Source of the DNA: an uncultured Flavobacteriales bacterium
Lineage (GTDB): Bacteria; Bacteroidota; Bacteroidia; Flavobacteriales; Schleiferiaceae
NCBI GenBank assembly: GCA_913055685.1
Contig: CAJXKC010000005.1
Coordinates: 1 to 64,000 of the forward strand
Length of the DNA stretch: 64,000 nt
Direction: 5' to 3'
Each line of letters opens with the position of its first letter. Position 1 is the stretch's first letter. Below are positions 36,572 through 44,520 of the stretch, piece by piece. The notes beneath the pieces are model-generated. The model was not told the origin of the DNA. It saw only the letters and a program-made list of their open reading frames with translations, and searched no databases. A program made the position numbers and the translations under genes.

Positions 36572-38338
36572 TTACAAATACATGAAGTGGATATAGCTAA
36601 TGAAAATGGCACCGTAGACCAGGCTCAGCACCAAACCGAGCTTGAAATAATCCATAAACTTATACTGCCCCAATTCCAAAACCATCAAATTGGTCTGATA
36701 GGCATAGGGGGTCATAAAGCTACAACTGGCCCCAAAGGCGGTGGTAAGGAATACGGCTTCATAGGAAATACCGCTGGCCTGCGCCAAGCTATAGGCAATG
36801 GGGAAAATGATCGATACCGCCGCCACATTGGTTACGAAGGAGGTCAGCAGCCAGGCGGCCACAAAGAGACTTATGATAATACTAAGGGGTTGCCAATTGG
36901 CGGCATTGGCAAAGAGGGAATCGGTCAGTATTTGCGCGGCCCCTGAATTAATCAGCGCTTCCCCCAGTACGAGGGAGGAGAGCAAGACCACCAATAAATC
37001 CAAACTCAGACTCTTCTTCACCAAATTGCTGTATACCATTTTCAGGGCCACCTGGGCCACTAATATGCCCAATAAAGCTTCGAAGAAAGTCCACCAGCCG
37101 AAGATCGATCCGGCAATCGCAAGCGCCGTCGCTCCCCAGAAAATATACTTCTTAGTGGCGGGCATTTCCGTAAAACTCTCAAAAGTCTGCAAAACGATCA
37201 GGTCATCGAACTGGGCATTGCGCTTTTGGAAGTTCTTGCCGGCCACGATTAAAAGCACGTCTCCTACCCGCAGGGGAATCTTACCAATCTTTCCCGATAA
37301 CTTCTCCCCCTTGCGGTGGATGCCAATAATGGCGGCGTCCATCCGCTGACGAAAATTATAGGCCTTGGCAGTTTGGCGGTCGAGTTGGGAATTCTGACTC
37401 ACAATCGCCTCAATAACCTGCGTATCTTCTTTTAAATCAAATTCCAAGGTCTTGGATAGCTCCAAGCCGGGAAAGCGTTTTTCCAAACCGGTTACCATGG
37501 AAGTATCCCCCGCAAAGAGCAAAACATCTTTGGCCTGCAAGACCTCCCGCCGTCTAACCGGAGCAATTACCTCATCCCCGCGAATGATTTCGGATAAATA
37601 AAAGCCTTCCAAATTCCGTAATTCCGCCTCCTCCACCGATTTACCAATTAAATCCGCATCGGGCAGGACCCGCATCTCGATTAAGTACTCGCGCTCCTGA
37701 CCCTCAATCTCCGACATCAAATCTTCCTTGCCCTTTAAGAGCAGGGGGGCCAATAAAAGCATTAAGCCTATCCCCACTAGGGTGATGAGAGTACCGGGTA
37801 GGGTAAAATCGAAAAAGCCGAGGGGTATGAGTCCGGCTGATTCAATCAGGCCGTTCAGCACTAAATTGGTCGAAGTACCAATCAGGGTAATCACCCCACC
37901 CATCACCGCGGCGAAGGAAAGGGGCATTAATAGAATGGAGGGACTCACCTTTTTATCCTTACCCCATTGGTAAACAAAAGGCATCATTACCGCCACCACG
38001 GGGGTATTATTCATAAAGGCCGACAAGCCACTCACCGCCCCACTCATGCGCAAGATAAAACCCCGCGGACCTTTAGCACCTTTAAACAGACGCCCAAAAA
38101 AGCCCACCAAATCAAAGCTCTCATTAATCCCTGCGGTAATCAATACCAACACGAAAATGGTCACAATCGACTGATTGCTCAAGCCCCCAATAAATGACTC
38201 CACCCGACTCGCCCCTACCAATATCAAGGCCGCCGAGGAAAACAAAAACACCCGCGAAGTCTTAAACCGATCACTAATCAGCACCGCCACCGTCGCCGCG
38301 ATAATGAATAGTGTGCTATAAGCTTCCCAGTTTTGCAT
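36572..38338 (-). CDS. SLC13/DASS-family anion (sulfate) transporter with TrkA-C domains
   Basis: A sodium-coupled or proton-coupled transporter, here very probably for sulfate because it is operonic with cysC and near cysDN. From ATG 38338 it has 588 residues: an N-terminal helix bundle with MNNTPVVAVMMPFV and GTSTNLVLNGL, two RCK_C/TrkA-C regulatory domains in the middle (about 205-370, e.g. LIGKSVEEAELRNLEGF and RVGDVLLIVAG), and a C-terminal helix bundle with TNVAAVSIIFPIA. The frame is open 58 codons further upstream, but that part is translated repeat DNA (ALRQAQGD) and is not protein. Confidence 0.9.
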   Translation of the reverse strand: MQNWEAYSTLFIIAATVAVLISDRFKTSRVFLFSSAALILVGASRVESFIGGLSNQSIVTIFVLVLITAGINESFDLVGFFGRLFKGAKGPRGFILRMSGAVSGLSAFMNNTPVVAVMMPFVYQWGKDKKVSPSILLMPLSFAAVMGGVITLIGTSTNLVLNGLIESAGLIPLGFFDFTLPGTLITLVGIGLMLLLAPLLLKGKEDLMSEIEGQEREYLIEMRVLPDADLIGKSVEEAELRNLEGFYLSEIIRGDEVIAPVRRREVLQAKDVLLFAGDTSMVTGLEKRFPGLELSKTLEFDLKEDTQVIEAIVSQNSQLDRQTAKAYNFRQRMDAAIIGIHRKGEKLSGKIGKIPLRVGDVLLIVAGKNFQKRNAQFDDLIVLQTFESFTEMPATKKYIFWGATALAIAGSIFGWWTFFEALLGILVAQVALKMVYSNLVKKSLSLDLLVVLLSSLVLGEALINSGAAQILTDSLFANAANWQPLSIIISLFVAAWLLTSFVTNVAAVSIIFPIAYSLAQASGISYEAVFLTTAFGASCSFMTPYAYQTNLMVLELGQYKFMDYFKLGLVLSLVYGAIFISYIHFMYL

Positions 38339-38643
38339 TTTTTTTTGTCTAATGTATGCTTCTTGCCTTCGCTGAAGCTTCGGCAAGCAAAGCTTGATAG
38401 TTATTTCGGTTCTTCTAGATAGATTATTGTCACCCTGAGCTTGTCGAAGGGCTTTATCATCTCCTCTTCTTGCCTTCGCTCCCGTAAAACGGGACAAGCA
38501 AAGCTTCGGCAAGCAAGGCTTCTCCTCCTCTCTTCTCCTCCTCTCTTCTCCTCATCCTCTCATCTCATCCTCCTGTCACCCCGCTTGGCTCAAGCCAAAT
38601 CCCTGCTCGCCCCGAATAGGGGCGTCCCAGCATCCCAGCAATG
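38339..38643. repeat. Repeat-only spacer between SLC13 and Gfo/Idh genes
   Basis: No gene is visible. It contains two copies of a TTGCC...GGCAA hairpin (38368-38391; 38470 onward), the second carrying an inserted TCCCGTAAAACGGGA at 38480-38494. An uninterrupted TGTCACCCTGAGC repeat lies at 38428-38451, a pyrimidine tract at about 38518-38575, and GGCTTGAGCC-like and GCCCCGAATAGGGGC hairpins near 38590-38630. Confidence 0.75.
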
Positions 38644-39669
38644 TCAAGCCTCACAAGCTTGATATATCCTCTCAATAATCTCCACAACCTTCATCCCCTC
38701 CAGCGCATTCGTCGTAATCGTATCTCTCCCCTTCAAAACATCAATCACATTGCCAATCAAATACACATGATTCGCCGCCGAACCCTTGTAGGGCCCGTAA
38801 TCATTCGGCGGATTCGCCTCCGCCAAGACCGGCATTTCATAGTCCTTCACGTGGCAGTATTCCACCTCATTCATATACTGACCCCCGATTTTAATGGTAC
38901 CATTCTCAGCCAAAATCGTAATCGAGCTCTCAAAGTTTTTATCCCAGCAGGAAGTAGAAAAATTCAGTACCCCCATGCCACCATCGCTAAAATCAAAGCT
39001 CACCACCCCCGAATCTTCAAAGTCGGTCAGTTCCTGGTGATTAAAATCCGTCAAGCGCCCTTTAATATTCTGGATATCCCCAAAGAGCCAATACATAATG
39101 TCAATAAAGTGCGAAAACTGGGTAAAGAGCGTTCCGCCGTCCAATTCCTTATGCCCATGCCAATTACCCTTCTTATAGTACCGGTCGTCGCGGTTCCAAT
39201 AGCAATTGATCTGCACCATATTAATGCGTCCCAAGCGACCACTGTCCACCATTTCCTTAATCCATACCGAAGGCGGTGAATAACGGTTCTGCATCACCGC
39301 AAATACATGGCGATTCTTATGCAAGGCCGTGAAGATAATCTTCTCCACCGCCGCTTTCTGCAGCCCTAAAGGCTTCTCTACCACTACGTGATAACCCGCA
39401 TTCAAGACCGCCAAAGCCTGCTCCGCATGCAAACCATTCGGAGTCGCAATATTCACCACATCCAAATCCGAATGCTTAGCCAGCAATTCCTCCAAACTCT
39501 TGTAAGTCGGAACCTCCGCGTACTTAGCGTCCAATCCCAATTCGCGTGCTTCGCGCACATCACACAGCGCCACCAATTCCCCCTCCGGATTATTCCAAAT
39601 CATCTCCGCATGCCGCTTCCCAATATGGCCACAACCGATTACCGCAAATTTTATTTTCTGATCACTCAT
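38644..39669 (-). CDS. Gfo/Idh/MocA-family oxidoreductase (WlbA/WbpB-like)
   Basis: NAD-dependent sugar oxidoreductase of 341 residues. It has a Rossmann domain with VIGCGHIGKRHAEM, the family EKP motif in HVVVEKPLGL, and a catalytic-site region DGGTLFTQFSHFIDIMYWLFG. The run of features matches UDP-GlcNAc(A) 3-dehydrogenases of the WlbA/WbpB group, which together with a 3-aminotransferase and the WbpD-type acetyltransferase encoded at 39909-40481 make 2,3-diacetamido uronic acids for surface polysaccharide. The aminotransferase is not in the window. Confidence 0.85.
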   Translation of the reverse strand: MSDQKIKFAVIGCGHIGKRHAEMIWNNPEGELVALCDVREARELGLDAKYAEVPTYKSLEELLAKHSDLDVVNIATPNGLHAEQALAVLNAGYHVVVEKPLGLQKAAVEKIIFTALHKNRHVFAVMQNRYSPPSVWIKEMVDSGRLGRINMVQINCYWNRDDRYYKKGNWHGHKELDGGTLFTQFSHFIDIMYWLFGDIQNIKGRLTDFNHQELTDFEDSGVVSFDFSDGGMGVLNFSTSCWDKNFESSITILAENGTIKIGGQYMNEVEYCHVKDYEMPVLAEANPPNDYGPYKGSAANHVYLIGNVIDVLKGRDTITTNALEGMKVVEIIERIYQACEA

Positions 39670-39908
39670 TATCTACTATCTCTGTCTTCTCTTCTTTTTT
39701 TCTTTGCTTCCCTTTGCTTCTTTGCGTTTAAGCAATCCTGCCTTCGCTCCCGTAAAACGGGACAAGTAAAGCTTCGGCAAGCAATGCTTCTCATCATCTC
39801 TTCTCCTCTTCTCCTCTTCTCCTCTTCTCCTGTGCTTCCTTGGAACGTTTTACGTTCTGAGCTCCTGAGCTCCTGCGCTCCTGCGCTCCTCATCCTCCTT
39901 GGGTCGTT
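39670..39908. repeat. Repeat-rich spacer with TTTTA-loop hairpins
   Basis: Carries CTTTGCTTCTTTGCGTTTA at 39712-39730 (identical to a terminator arm at 9387-9405), TCCCGTAAAACGGGA at 39748-39762, a pyrimidine tract at about 39788-39835 ending CCTGTGCTTCCT, and hairpins with stems GAACG (39843-39857) and GGTCG (39902-39916, running into the next gene's 3' end) around the loop TTTTA. Confidence 0.75.
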
Positions 39909-40481
39909 TTACGACCTCCTCACCTCATCTCCATCCAAAAAATACTCCTCCCCACTCTCCGGACAAACCGCCTTCCCATCTTCAAACAACAGCCGATGCC
40001 CATAGGCACTCATCCAACCAATCTGCCGCGCCGGATTCCCCACCATCAAGGCATAAGGCTTCACGGTCTTGGTTACCACCGCCCCCGCGCCAATAAAGGC
40101 ATACTCACCAATATCGTGACCACAAACAATGGTCGCATTGGCCCCGATACTCGCCCCTTTCCCAACGGTCGTCTTTTCATACTGCCCCCGGCGATTCACC
40201 GCCGAACGGGGATTGGTCACATTGGTAAACACCATCGAGGGACCCAAGAACACATCGTCCTCGCAGATCACCCCCGTATAAATGGATACATTATTCTGCA
40301 CCTTCACATTGCGGCCCAGCACCACCTCCGGCGATACCACCACATTCTGTCCCAAATTACAGTGTTCCCCCAGCACCGCCCCCGCCATCACATGCGAGAA
40401 ATGCCAAATCTTAGTGCCTTTACCAATCTGCGCGCCCGCATCAATTACCGCCGTTTCATGGGCAAAATAGGAGTCTTTCAT
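39909..40481 (-). CDS. Left-handed-beta-helix acetyltransferase (WbpD/WlbB-like)
   Basis: The 190 residues from ATG 40481 consist of hexapeptide repeats (AQIGKGTKIWHFSHVM, VLGEHCNLGQNVVVSPEVVLG, ASIGANATIVCGHDIGEYAFIGAGAVVTKTV) and PYALMVGNPARQIGW, the consensus end of UDP-2-acetamido-3-amino sugar N-acetyltransferases. The extra C-terminal segment holding CPESGEEY is common in the WlbB group. Partner of the WlbA-like oxidoreductase downstream. The upstream in-frame extension to 40547 has no conserved character. A TACATTTG box lies 24 bp before the start. Confidence 0.88.
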   Translation of the reverse strand: MKDSYFAHETAVIDAGAQIGKGTKIWHFSHVMAGAVLGEHCNLGQNVVVSPEVVLGRNVKVQNNVSIYTGVICEDDVFLGPSMVFTNVTNPRSAVNRRGQYEKTTVGKGASIGANATIVCGHDIGEYAFIGAGAVVTKTVKPYALMVGNPARQIGWMSAYGHRLLFEDGKAVCPESGEEYFLDGDEVRRS

Positions 40482-40504
40482 TAAGGTTTGTTTATGGGTA
40501 GGAG

Positions 40505-40512
40505 CAAATGTA
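40505..40512 (-). promoter_or_regulatory. Putative promoter -7 box of the acetyltransferase gene
   Basis: On the minus strand TACATTTG fits TAnnTTTG, 23 bp before ATG 40481. No clear TTG is seen 19-20 bp upstream. Confidence 0.45.
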
Positions 40513-40667
40513 AGGGAATTAGGGGTTTTGTCCTTGGGCAGGACCAAGCCTTTTCTCTTAGACAGAGGGTCCTTTTTTAATTTTTCATTTCTGTGAAAAT
40601 GATTCGTTGTTCAAAGATTCAGATCCTTAACCTTTTTACCACTTTTTTTACTAACGACATTTAATTT

Positions 40668-40862
40668 TTTAAAGGTGTTTGTGAGCTCATCGCTGCGCTC
40701 TTCGGTTGCTTGATCAAAAAATTTACAAAAAAAATCAAGGCTGGCCTTTCTCTCTTGGCTTCAGGCGCTTGTTCGCTTGGAAAAAACGAACTCGTTCGTT
40801 CCCCCGTGACTGCGCACGGGGCAAGCTCACTCAAACAGCGTTTTTTCCCGGTCGCTCTCAAG
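40668..40862. repeat. Partial inverted copy C of the large repeat element
   Basis: In reverse orientation it matches the right part of copies A/B: AAACGCTGTTTGAG, GAGTTCGTTT, AGAAAGGC.AGCCTTGA. It also matches the insert of copy B (CATCGCT.CGCTCTTCGGTTG). At the position where A and B hold a GGCCTGGTTTACCAGGCC hairpin, C instead has one with CCCCGTG/CACGGGG arms. Both ends are truncated. Confidence 0.65.
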
Positions 40863-41449
40863 CTGGCAGCCTACGAATCCAAAGGCATGCCGATCCCCTT
40901 ACCCGTTAACATTGATCTGAGACTAAGGTGCATGCTACCAACCTTGTTTACATGGAATATTTTCCCCTACAGTTTTATTCAATTTAAATGTGTGATTGTG
41001 TGAGATGTTTAGGGCAGAGTCTTTTCAGAATTGCGCGGTATGACCCTTTTTCACAGAGTCTCTTCAAATTCACTCCTTCTTCGTGTCCTTAGTGTGCCCT
41101 GCCTGCCGGCAGGCGGGTTCGTGTGAGGCTATACACGCATCGTCTCTCCAACGCCGCTTCTTCTTAGTGTGCTTCGTGTGCTTCGTGTGAGGCTCTTAAG
41201 AAAAAGTCTCTCCAAAGTAACTCAACCGCCGCGCTCGCTCCTGGAACGTTTTACGTTCGTATGCGCCGTGTGAGGCTTTTTGCGCAACGTCTCTCCTCCA
41301 GCGCTCCTCTGCGACCTCCCCACCTTTGCGCCTCTAGCGAGCTTGCGAGCGGGCGTTTAAGCAATTTGAAACAATTTCAACCCAAAATCCCTTCATTCCA
41401 TCGAAAAATTTTCCCCATTCAGCCCTTTCCCCTAACTTTATCGCTTCAA
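40863..41449. repeat. Intergenic region with degenerate 12-bp array and hairpins
   Basis: No gene is visible. Positions 41085-41345 are an array of CTTCGTGTCCTTAGTGTG-like words. A 20-bp hairpin CCTGCCTGCCGGCAGGCGGG at 41098-41117 splits the word GTGTGC/TTCGTGTG, which is intact at 41168. A GAACG-TTTTA-CGTTC hairpin is at 41244-41258. TAACTTTA at about 41432-41439 may be a weak cysD promoter box. Confidence 0.65.
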
Positions 41450-41479
41450 ATGAAAACCAGCCCATGCGCTATACATTAA
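41450..41479 (+). CDS. Possible 9-residue leader peptide before cysD
   Basis: An ATG at 41450 encodes MKTSPCAIH and stops at 41477-41479, overlapping the cysD start (41464) in another frame. It contains one Cys. Such a short frame may be chance; it could couple or compete with cysD initiation. Confidence 0.2.
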   Translation: MKTSPCAIH

Positions 41480-42366
41480 CCCATCTTAAAGAACTCGAAT
41501 CCGAGGCGATTTACGTTATGCGTGAAGTTTTCGCTCAGTTCGAGAACCCCGCGATATTATTCTCGGGCGGTAAAGACTCCATCGTCTTAACCCACTTAGC
41601 GAAGAAAGCCTTTTACCCTGGGAAAATTCCATTCCCTTTGATGCATATTGATACCGGTCACAATTTCCCGGAAACCATCGAGTTTCGCGATAATTTAATC
41701 AAAGAATTGGGCTGCGAACTAATTGTGGGGTCAGTGCAAGAATCCATAGATACCGGAGCGGTGCAAGAAGAGACCGGTAAAAATGCCTCTCGTAATGCCT
41801 TGCAAACCACCACCCTCCTCGATGCGATTGAGGCCAATAATATTGATGCCGCTATGGGTGGCGCCCGTCGTGATGAGGAAAAAGCCCGCGCTAAGGAACG
41901 TTTCTTCTCCCACCGTGACGATTTTGGTCAGTGGGACCCCAAACACCAACGCCCCGAGCTTTGGAACCTCTTTAATGGTAAAAAGAATATGGGCGAGCAT
42001 TTCCGAGTATTCCCCATTTCCAACTGGACCGAGATGGACGTCTGGCAGTATATTTTACATGAAAATATTGCGATTCCAAGTCTTTATATCGCTCATGAAC
42101 GTCAGGTAGTCTGGCGTAACAATGCCTGGTTACCGGTTTCGGAATTCATCACCGTTGAAGAGCACGAAAAGATAGAAACCAAGCAGGTGCGCTTCCGTAC
42201 CCTAGGCGATATTACCATCACCGGGGGCATTGAATCGGATGCCGATACCTTAGAGAAAATTGTGCAAGAAGTAGCTTCGGCCCGCCAAACTGAGCGCGGC
42301 AATCGTGCCGATGATAAACGTGGCGAAACCGCCATGGAAGACCGTAAGAAACAAGGCTATTTCTAA
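41464..42366 (+). CDS. cysD: Sulfate adenylyltransferase small subunit
   Basis: With CysN it makes APS from sulfate and ATP. The 300-residue N-type ATP-PPase has the PP-loop SGGKDS (34-39), HIDTGHNFPETIEFRD, the MGGARRDEEKARAKERFFS segment and WTEMDVWQYI, all standard for CysD. Length is normal. It is followed after 18 bp by cysN. PAPS or sulfite reductase genes are not in the window. Confidence 0.97.
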   Translation: MRYTLTHLKELESEAIYVMREVFAQFENPAILFSGGKDSIVLTHLAKKAFYPGKIPFPLMHIDTGHNFPETIEFRDNLIKELGCELIVGSVQESIDTGAVQEETGKNASRNALQTTTLLDAIEANNIDAAMGGARRDEEKARAKERFFSHRDDFGQWDPKHQRPELWNLFNGKKNMGEHFRVFPISNWTEMDVWQYILHENIAIPSLYIAHERQVVWRNNAWLPVSEFITVEEHEKIETKQVRFRTLGDITITGGIESDADTLEKIVQEVASARQTERGNRADDKRGETAMEDRKKQGYF

Positions 42367-42384
42367 AACCAAACCGAATTTACC

Positions 42385-43650
42385 ATGAGCGATTCTTATT
42401 TAGATATGCAATTATTACGCTTTACCACTGCTGGTAGCGTAGACGACGGAAAAAGTACTTTAATTGGCCGCCTCCTTTACGATTCGAAATCCATTTTCGA
42501 GGATCAGTTGGACGCGGTAGAAAGCAGTTCCAAAAAACGGGGCGTGGATCATGTGGATTTAGCCCTGCTCACCGACGGTTTGCGCGACGAGCGCGAACAG
42601 GGCATCACCATCGACGTAGCTTACCGCTACTTCGCTACCCCCAAGCGTAAATTCATTATTGCCGATACCCCCGGACATATCCAGTACACCCGAAACATGG
42701 TGACGGGTGCTAGTACCGCCAACTTGGCTCTCATTTTAGTCGATGCCCGCAATGGGGTAGTCGAACAAACCTGCCGCCACTCTTTCATCGCCAGTTTGTT
42801 ACAAATCCCCCACTTGGTGGTTTGTATCAATAAAATGGACTTGGTCGATTACAGCGAGCAGCGTTTCGAAGAAATCGTGGAGCAGTACAAGGCCTTCGCC
42901 GCTAAATTAAATGTGAGCGACATTCGCTTTGTGCCCATCTCCGCCTTACACGGCGATAATGTGGTAAACCGCTCCGAGAATACCCCTTGGTATAATGGCG
43001 AGACCCTCTTACATACTTTGGAAACCATTCACATTGATAGCGATCAGGATCATGTGAACGCCCGTTTCCCGGTGCAAACGGTAATTCGCCCTAAGAGCGA
43101 TAAATACCACGACTACCGCGGTTATGCCGGTCGTATTGCCGGTGGGGTGTACAAACCAGGCGACAAGGTAACCGTATTACCCAGTGGTTTCACCTCCAAA
43201 ATCAAGAGTATTGATAGCTATACCGAATCCTTATCGGAAGCCTTTGCTCCCATGTCGGTGACCATCACCCTCGAAGACGATATCGACATCTCCCGCGGCG
43301 ACATGATTGTTCGCCCCAACAATCAACCCGAAGTCCTCCAAGACCTCGACGTGATGCTCTGCTGGCTTAACAATAAGTCAGCCCAGCCCCGCGCGAAGTA
43401 CACCCTCCGCCACACCACCAATGAGGCCCGTTGTATGATCAAAGAGGTCCTCTATAAGGTAAACATCAACACCCTCCACCGCATTGAAGACGATAAGGAA
43501 ATTGGGATGAACGATATCGTGCGAGTTAAAATGCGGGTGACCAAGCCGCTGTTCGTGGATGCTTATAATGATAATCGGAATACGGGGTCGATTATCTTAG
43601 TCGACGAGAGTACCAATGAAACAGTTGCTGCAGGCATGATAAGACTTTAA
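42385..43650 (+). CDS. cysN: Sulfate adenylyltransferase large subunit (GTPase)
   Basis: An EF-Tu-like GTPase that drives sulfate activation. The 421 residues have G1 GSVDDGKST (17-25), G2/switch REQGITIDVAYRYF, G3 DTPGH, G4 NKMD, and two beta-barrel domains. There is no fused CysC kinase domain, consistent with the separate cysC at 35956-36561. It is co-transcribed with cysD. The downstream region is a repeat array. Confidence 0.97.
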   Translation: MSDSYLDMQLLRFTTAGSVDDGKSTLIGRLLYDSKSIFEDQLDAVESSSKKRGVDHVDLALLTDGLRDEREQGITIDVAYRYFATPKRKFIIADTPGHIQYTRNMVTGASTANLALILVDARNGVVEQTCRHSFIASLLQIPHLVVCINKMDLVDYSEQRFEEIVEQYKAFAAKLNVSDIRFVPISALHGDNVVNRSENTPWYNGETLLHTLETIHIDSDQDHVNARFPVQTVIRPKSDKYHDYRGYAGRIAGGVYKPGDKVTVLPSGFTSKIKSIDSYTESLSEAFAPMSVTITLEDDIDISRGDMIVRPNNQPEVLQDLDVMLCWLNNKSAQPRAKYTLRHTTNEARCMIKEVLYKVNINTLHRIEDDKEIGMNDIVRVKMRVTKPLFVDAYNDNRNTGSIILVDESTNETVAAGMIRL

Positions 43651-43905
43651 AACGCGAAGAACATTAAGGGAACGCGAAGAACGCTAAGTAGGACGCAAAG
43701 AGCGCTAAAGAAACGCGAAGAACGCTAAGGGCTAAGGGAGACCTTGGCGTTCTTTGTTTTTATACCCTTCATGTTCTCCGCGGATCCTTCATGCTCTCAG
43801 CGTTTATCCTCTTGGTGTTCTTTGCGTCCCCTCTTCGTGTTCTTTGTGTTCACTCTTACTGTTCTTCGCGTCCCCTCTTTGTGTCCTTCGTGTAAATTAT
43901 CCTCC
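43651..43905. repeat. Array of ~12-bp AACGCGAAGAACGCTAAG words, both orientations
   Basis: From 43651 to about 43733 the word runs forward (AACGCGAAGAACGCTAAGGG and variants). From about 43740 it runs as the reverse complement (GTTCTTTGCGTCCCCTCTTC and variants), so the two halves can fold on each other. The last ~40 bp are also the coding 3' end of the GxxExxY gene. Confidence 0.8.
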
Positions 43906-44257
43906 GGATACCATCCTTAAAAAGTGCCACATTAAAGTTCACGACAAATCCTAATTCAAGGTCAGCGATTTTAAGGTAGGTAAGTACTTGCTTAAAGTGC
44001 AAAGGTCCGCTGTACTTTGTTGACTTTAGCTCAACCAGTATTTTCTCTTCTACAATAAGATCAGCTATGTAAGCCTTTTCAATAGTAATTCCCTCCCACT
44101 GCAGTTTCAAACGTTTTTGCCGCTCGTAATTAATGCCTCGCTTGTTTAGTTCCGCACATAAAATCTCCTCATACACTTTCTCATAAAGCCCCGGACCTAT
44201 TTCCTTGTGAATCTTGAAACAAGCATCCACTAATTCTTTCGCAATCTCTTCAATCAT
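43856..44257 (-). CDS. GxxExxY-family, PD-(D/E)XK nuclease-like protein
   Basis: The 133 residues carry the family name motif GPGLYEKVYEEIL (G..YE..Y) and a nuclease-like core: E in YEEILCAEL, D in AYIADLIV and ExK in ILVELKS, followed by HFKQVLTYL and LGFVVNF. This fits TIGR04256/PDDEXK_3 relatives, whose role is not established. The last ~12 codons (YTKDTKRGREEQ) and the stop are supplied by the adjacent repeat array, while the normal family end is near GIRRII. The gene has repeat arrays on both sides, between cysN and wza on the opposite strand. Confidence 0.85.
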   Translation of the reverse strand: MIEEIAKELVDACFKIHKEIGPGLYEKVYEEILCAELNKRGINYERQKRLKLQWEGITIEKAYIADLIVEEKILVELKSTKYSGPLHFKQVLTYLKIADLELGFVVNFNVALFKDGIRRIIYTKDTKRGREEQ

Positions 44258-44488
44258 GGCGCTAAGAACTCCAAGGGGACGCTAAGAACACGAAGCTAAA
44301 CTAGTAGCAAACACTTACCTTTCCACTCTCCCCATCCACTTCCTGCCCTCAATATCCCTTTTGTGTGCTTCGCGTTTTCTTAGTGTTCTTAGCGTACTCC
44401 CCTTCCCTTCTTAGCGTTTCCCCTTCCCTTCTTCGCGTCCCCTTCCTTTCTTCGCGTCCTAAAATTAGCGTTCTTCGTGTCCTAACCC
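44258..44488. repeat. Second 12-bp word array between GxxExxY gene and wza
   Basis: GGCGCTAAGAACTCC and GACGCTAAGAACACGAAGC at 44255-44293 run in one orientation; GTGCTTCGCGTTTTCTTAGTG through GCGTTCTTCGTGTCC at 44360-44480 run in the other. It abuts the wza promoter. No gene is visible. Confidence 0.75.
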
Positions 44489-44496
44489 TATATTTG
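44489..44496 (+). promoter_or_regulatory. Promoter -7 box of wza-wzc
   Basis: TATATTTG fits TAnnTTTG, 24 bp before the wza ATG. The -33 region lies inside the repeat array and no good TTG is seen. Confidence 0.55.
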
Positions 44497-44520
44497 CCAA
44501 CTAAACTTAATCGACCTTAA

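Noticed and set aside
36798-37349. 183-codon frame opposite the SLC13 gene
   Set aside because: Antisense shadow of a conserved membrane protein gene; no independent signals.
38339-38512. N-terminal extension of the SLC13 transporter
   Set aside because: The open frame upstream of ATG 38338 is translated repeat DNA (including ALRQAQGD from the TGTCACCCTGAGC repeat) and has no transporter homology.
38641-39279. Long plus-strand frame opposite the Gfo/Idh gene
   Set aside because: It is an antisense shadow of a well-conserved gene; the His/Ile/Arg-rich translation is typical of reverse-frame codons.
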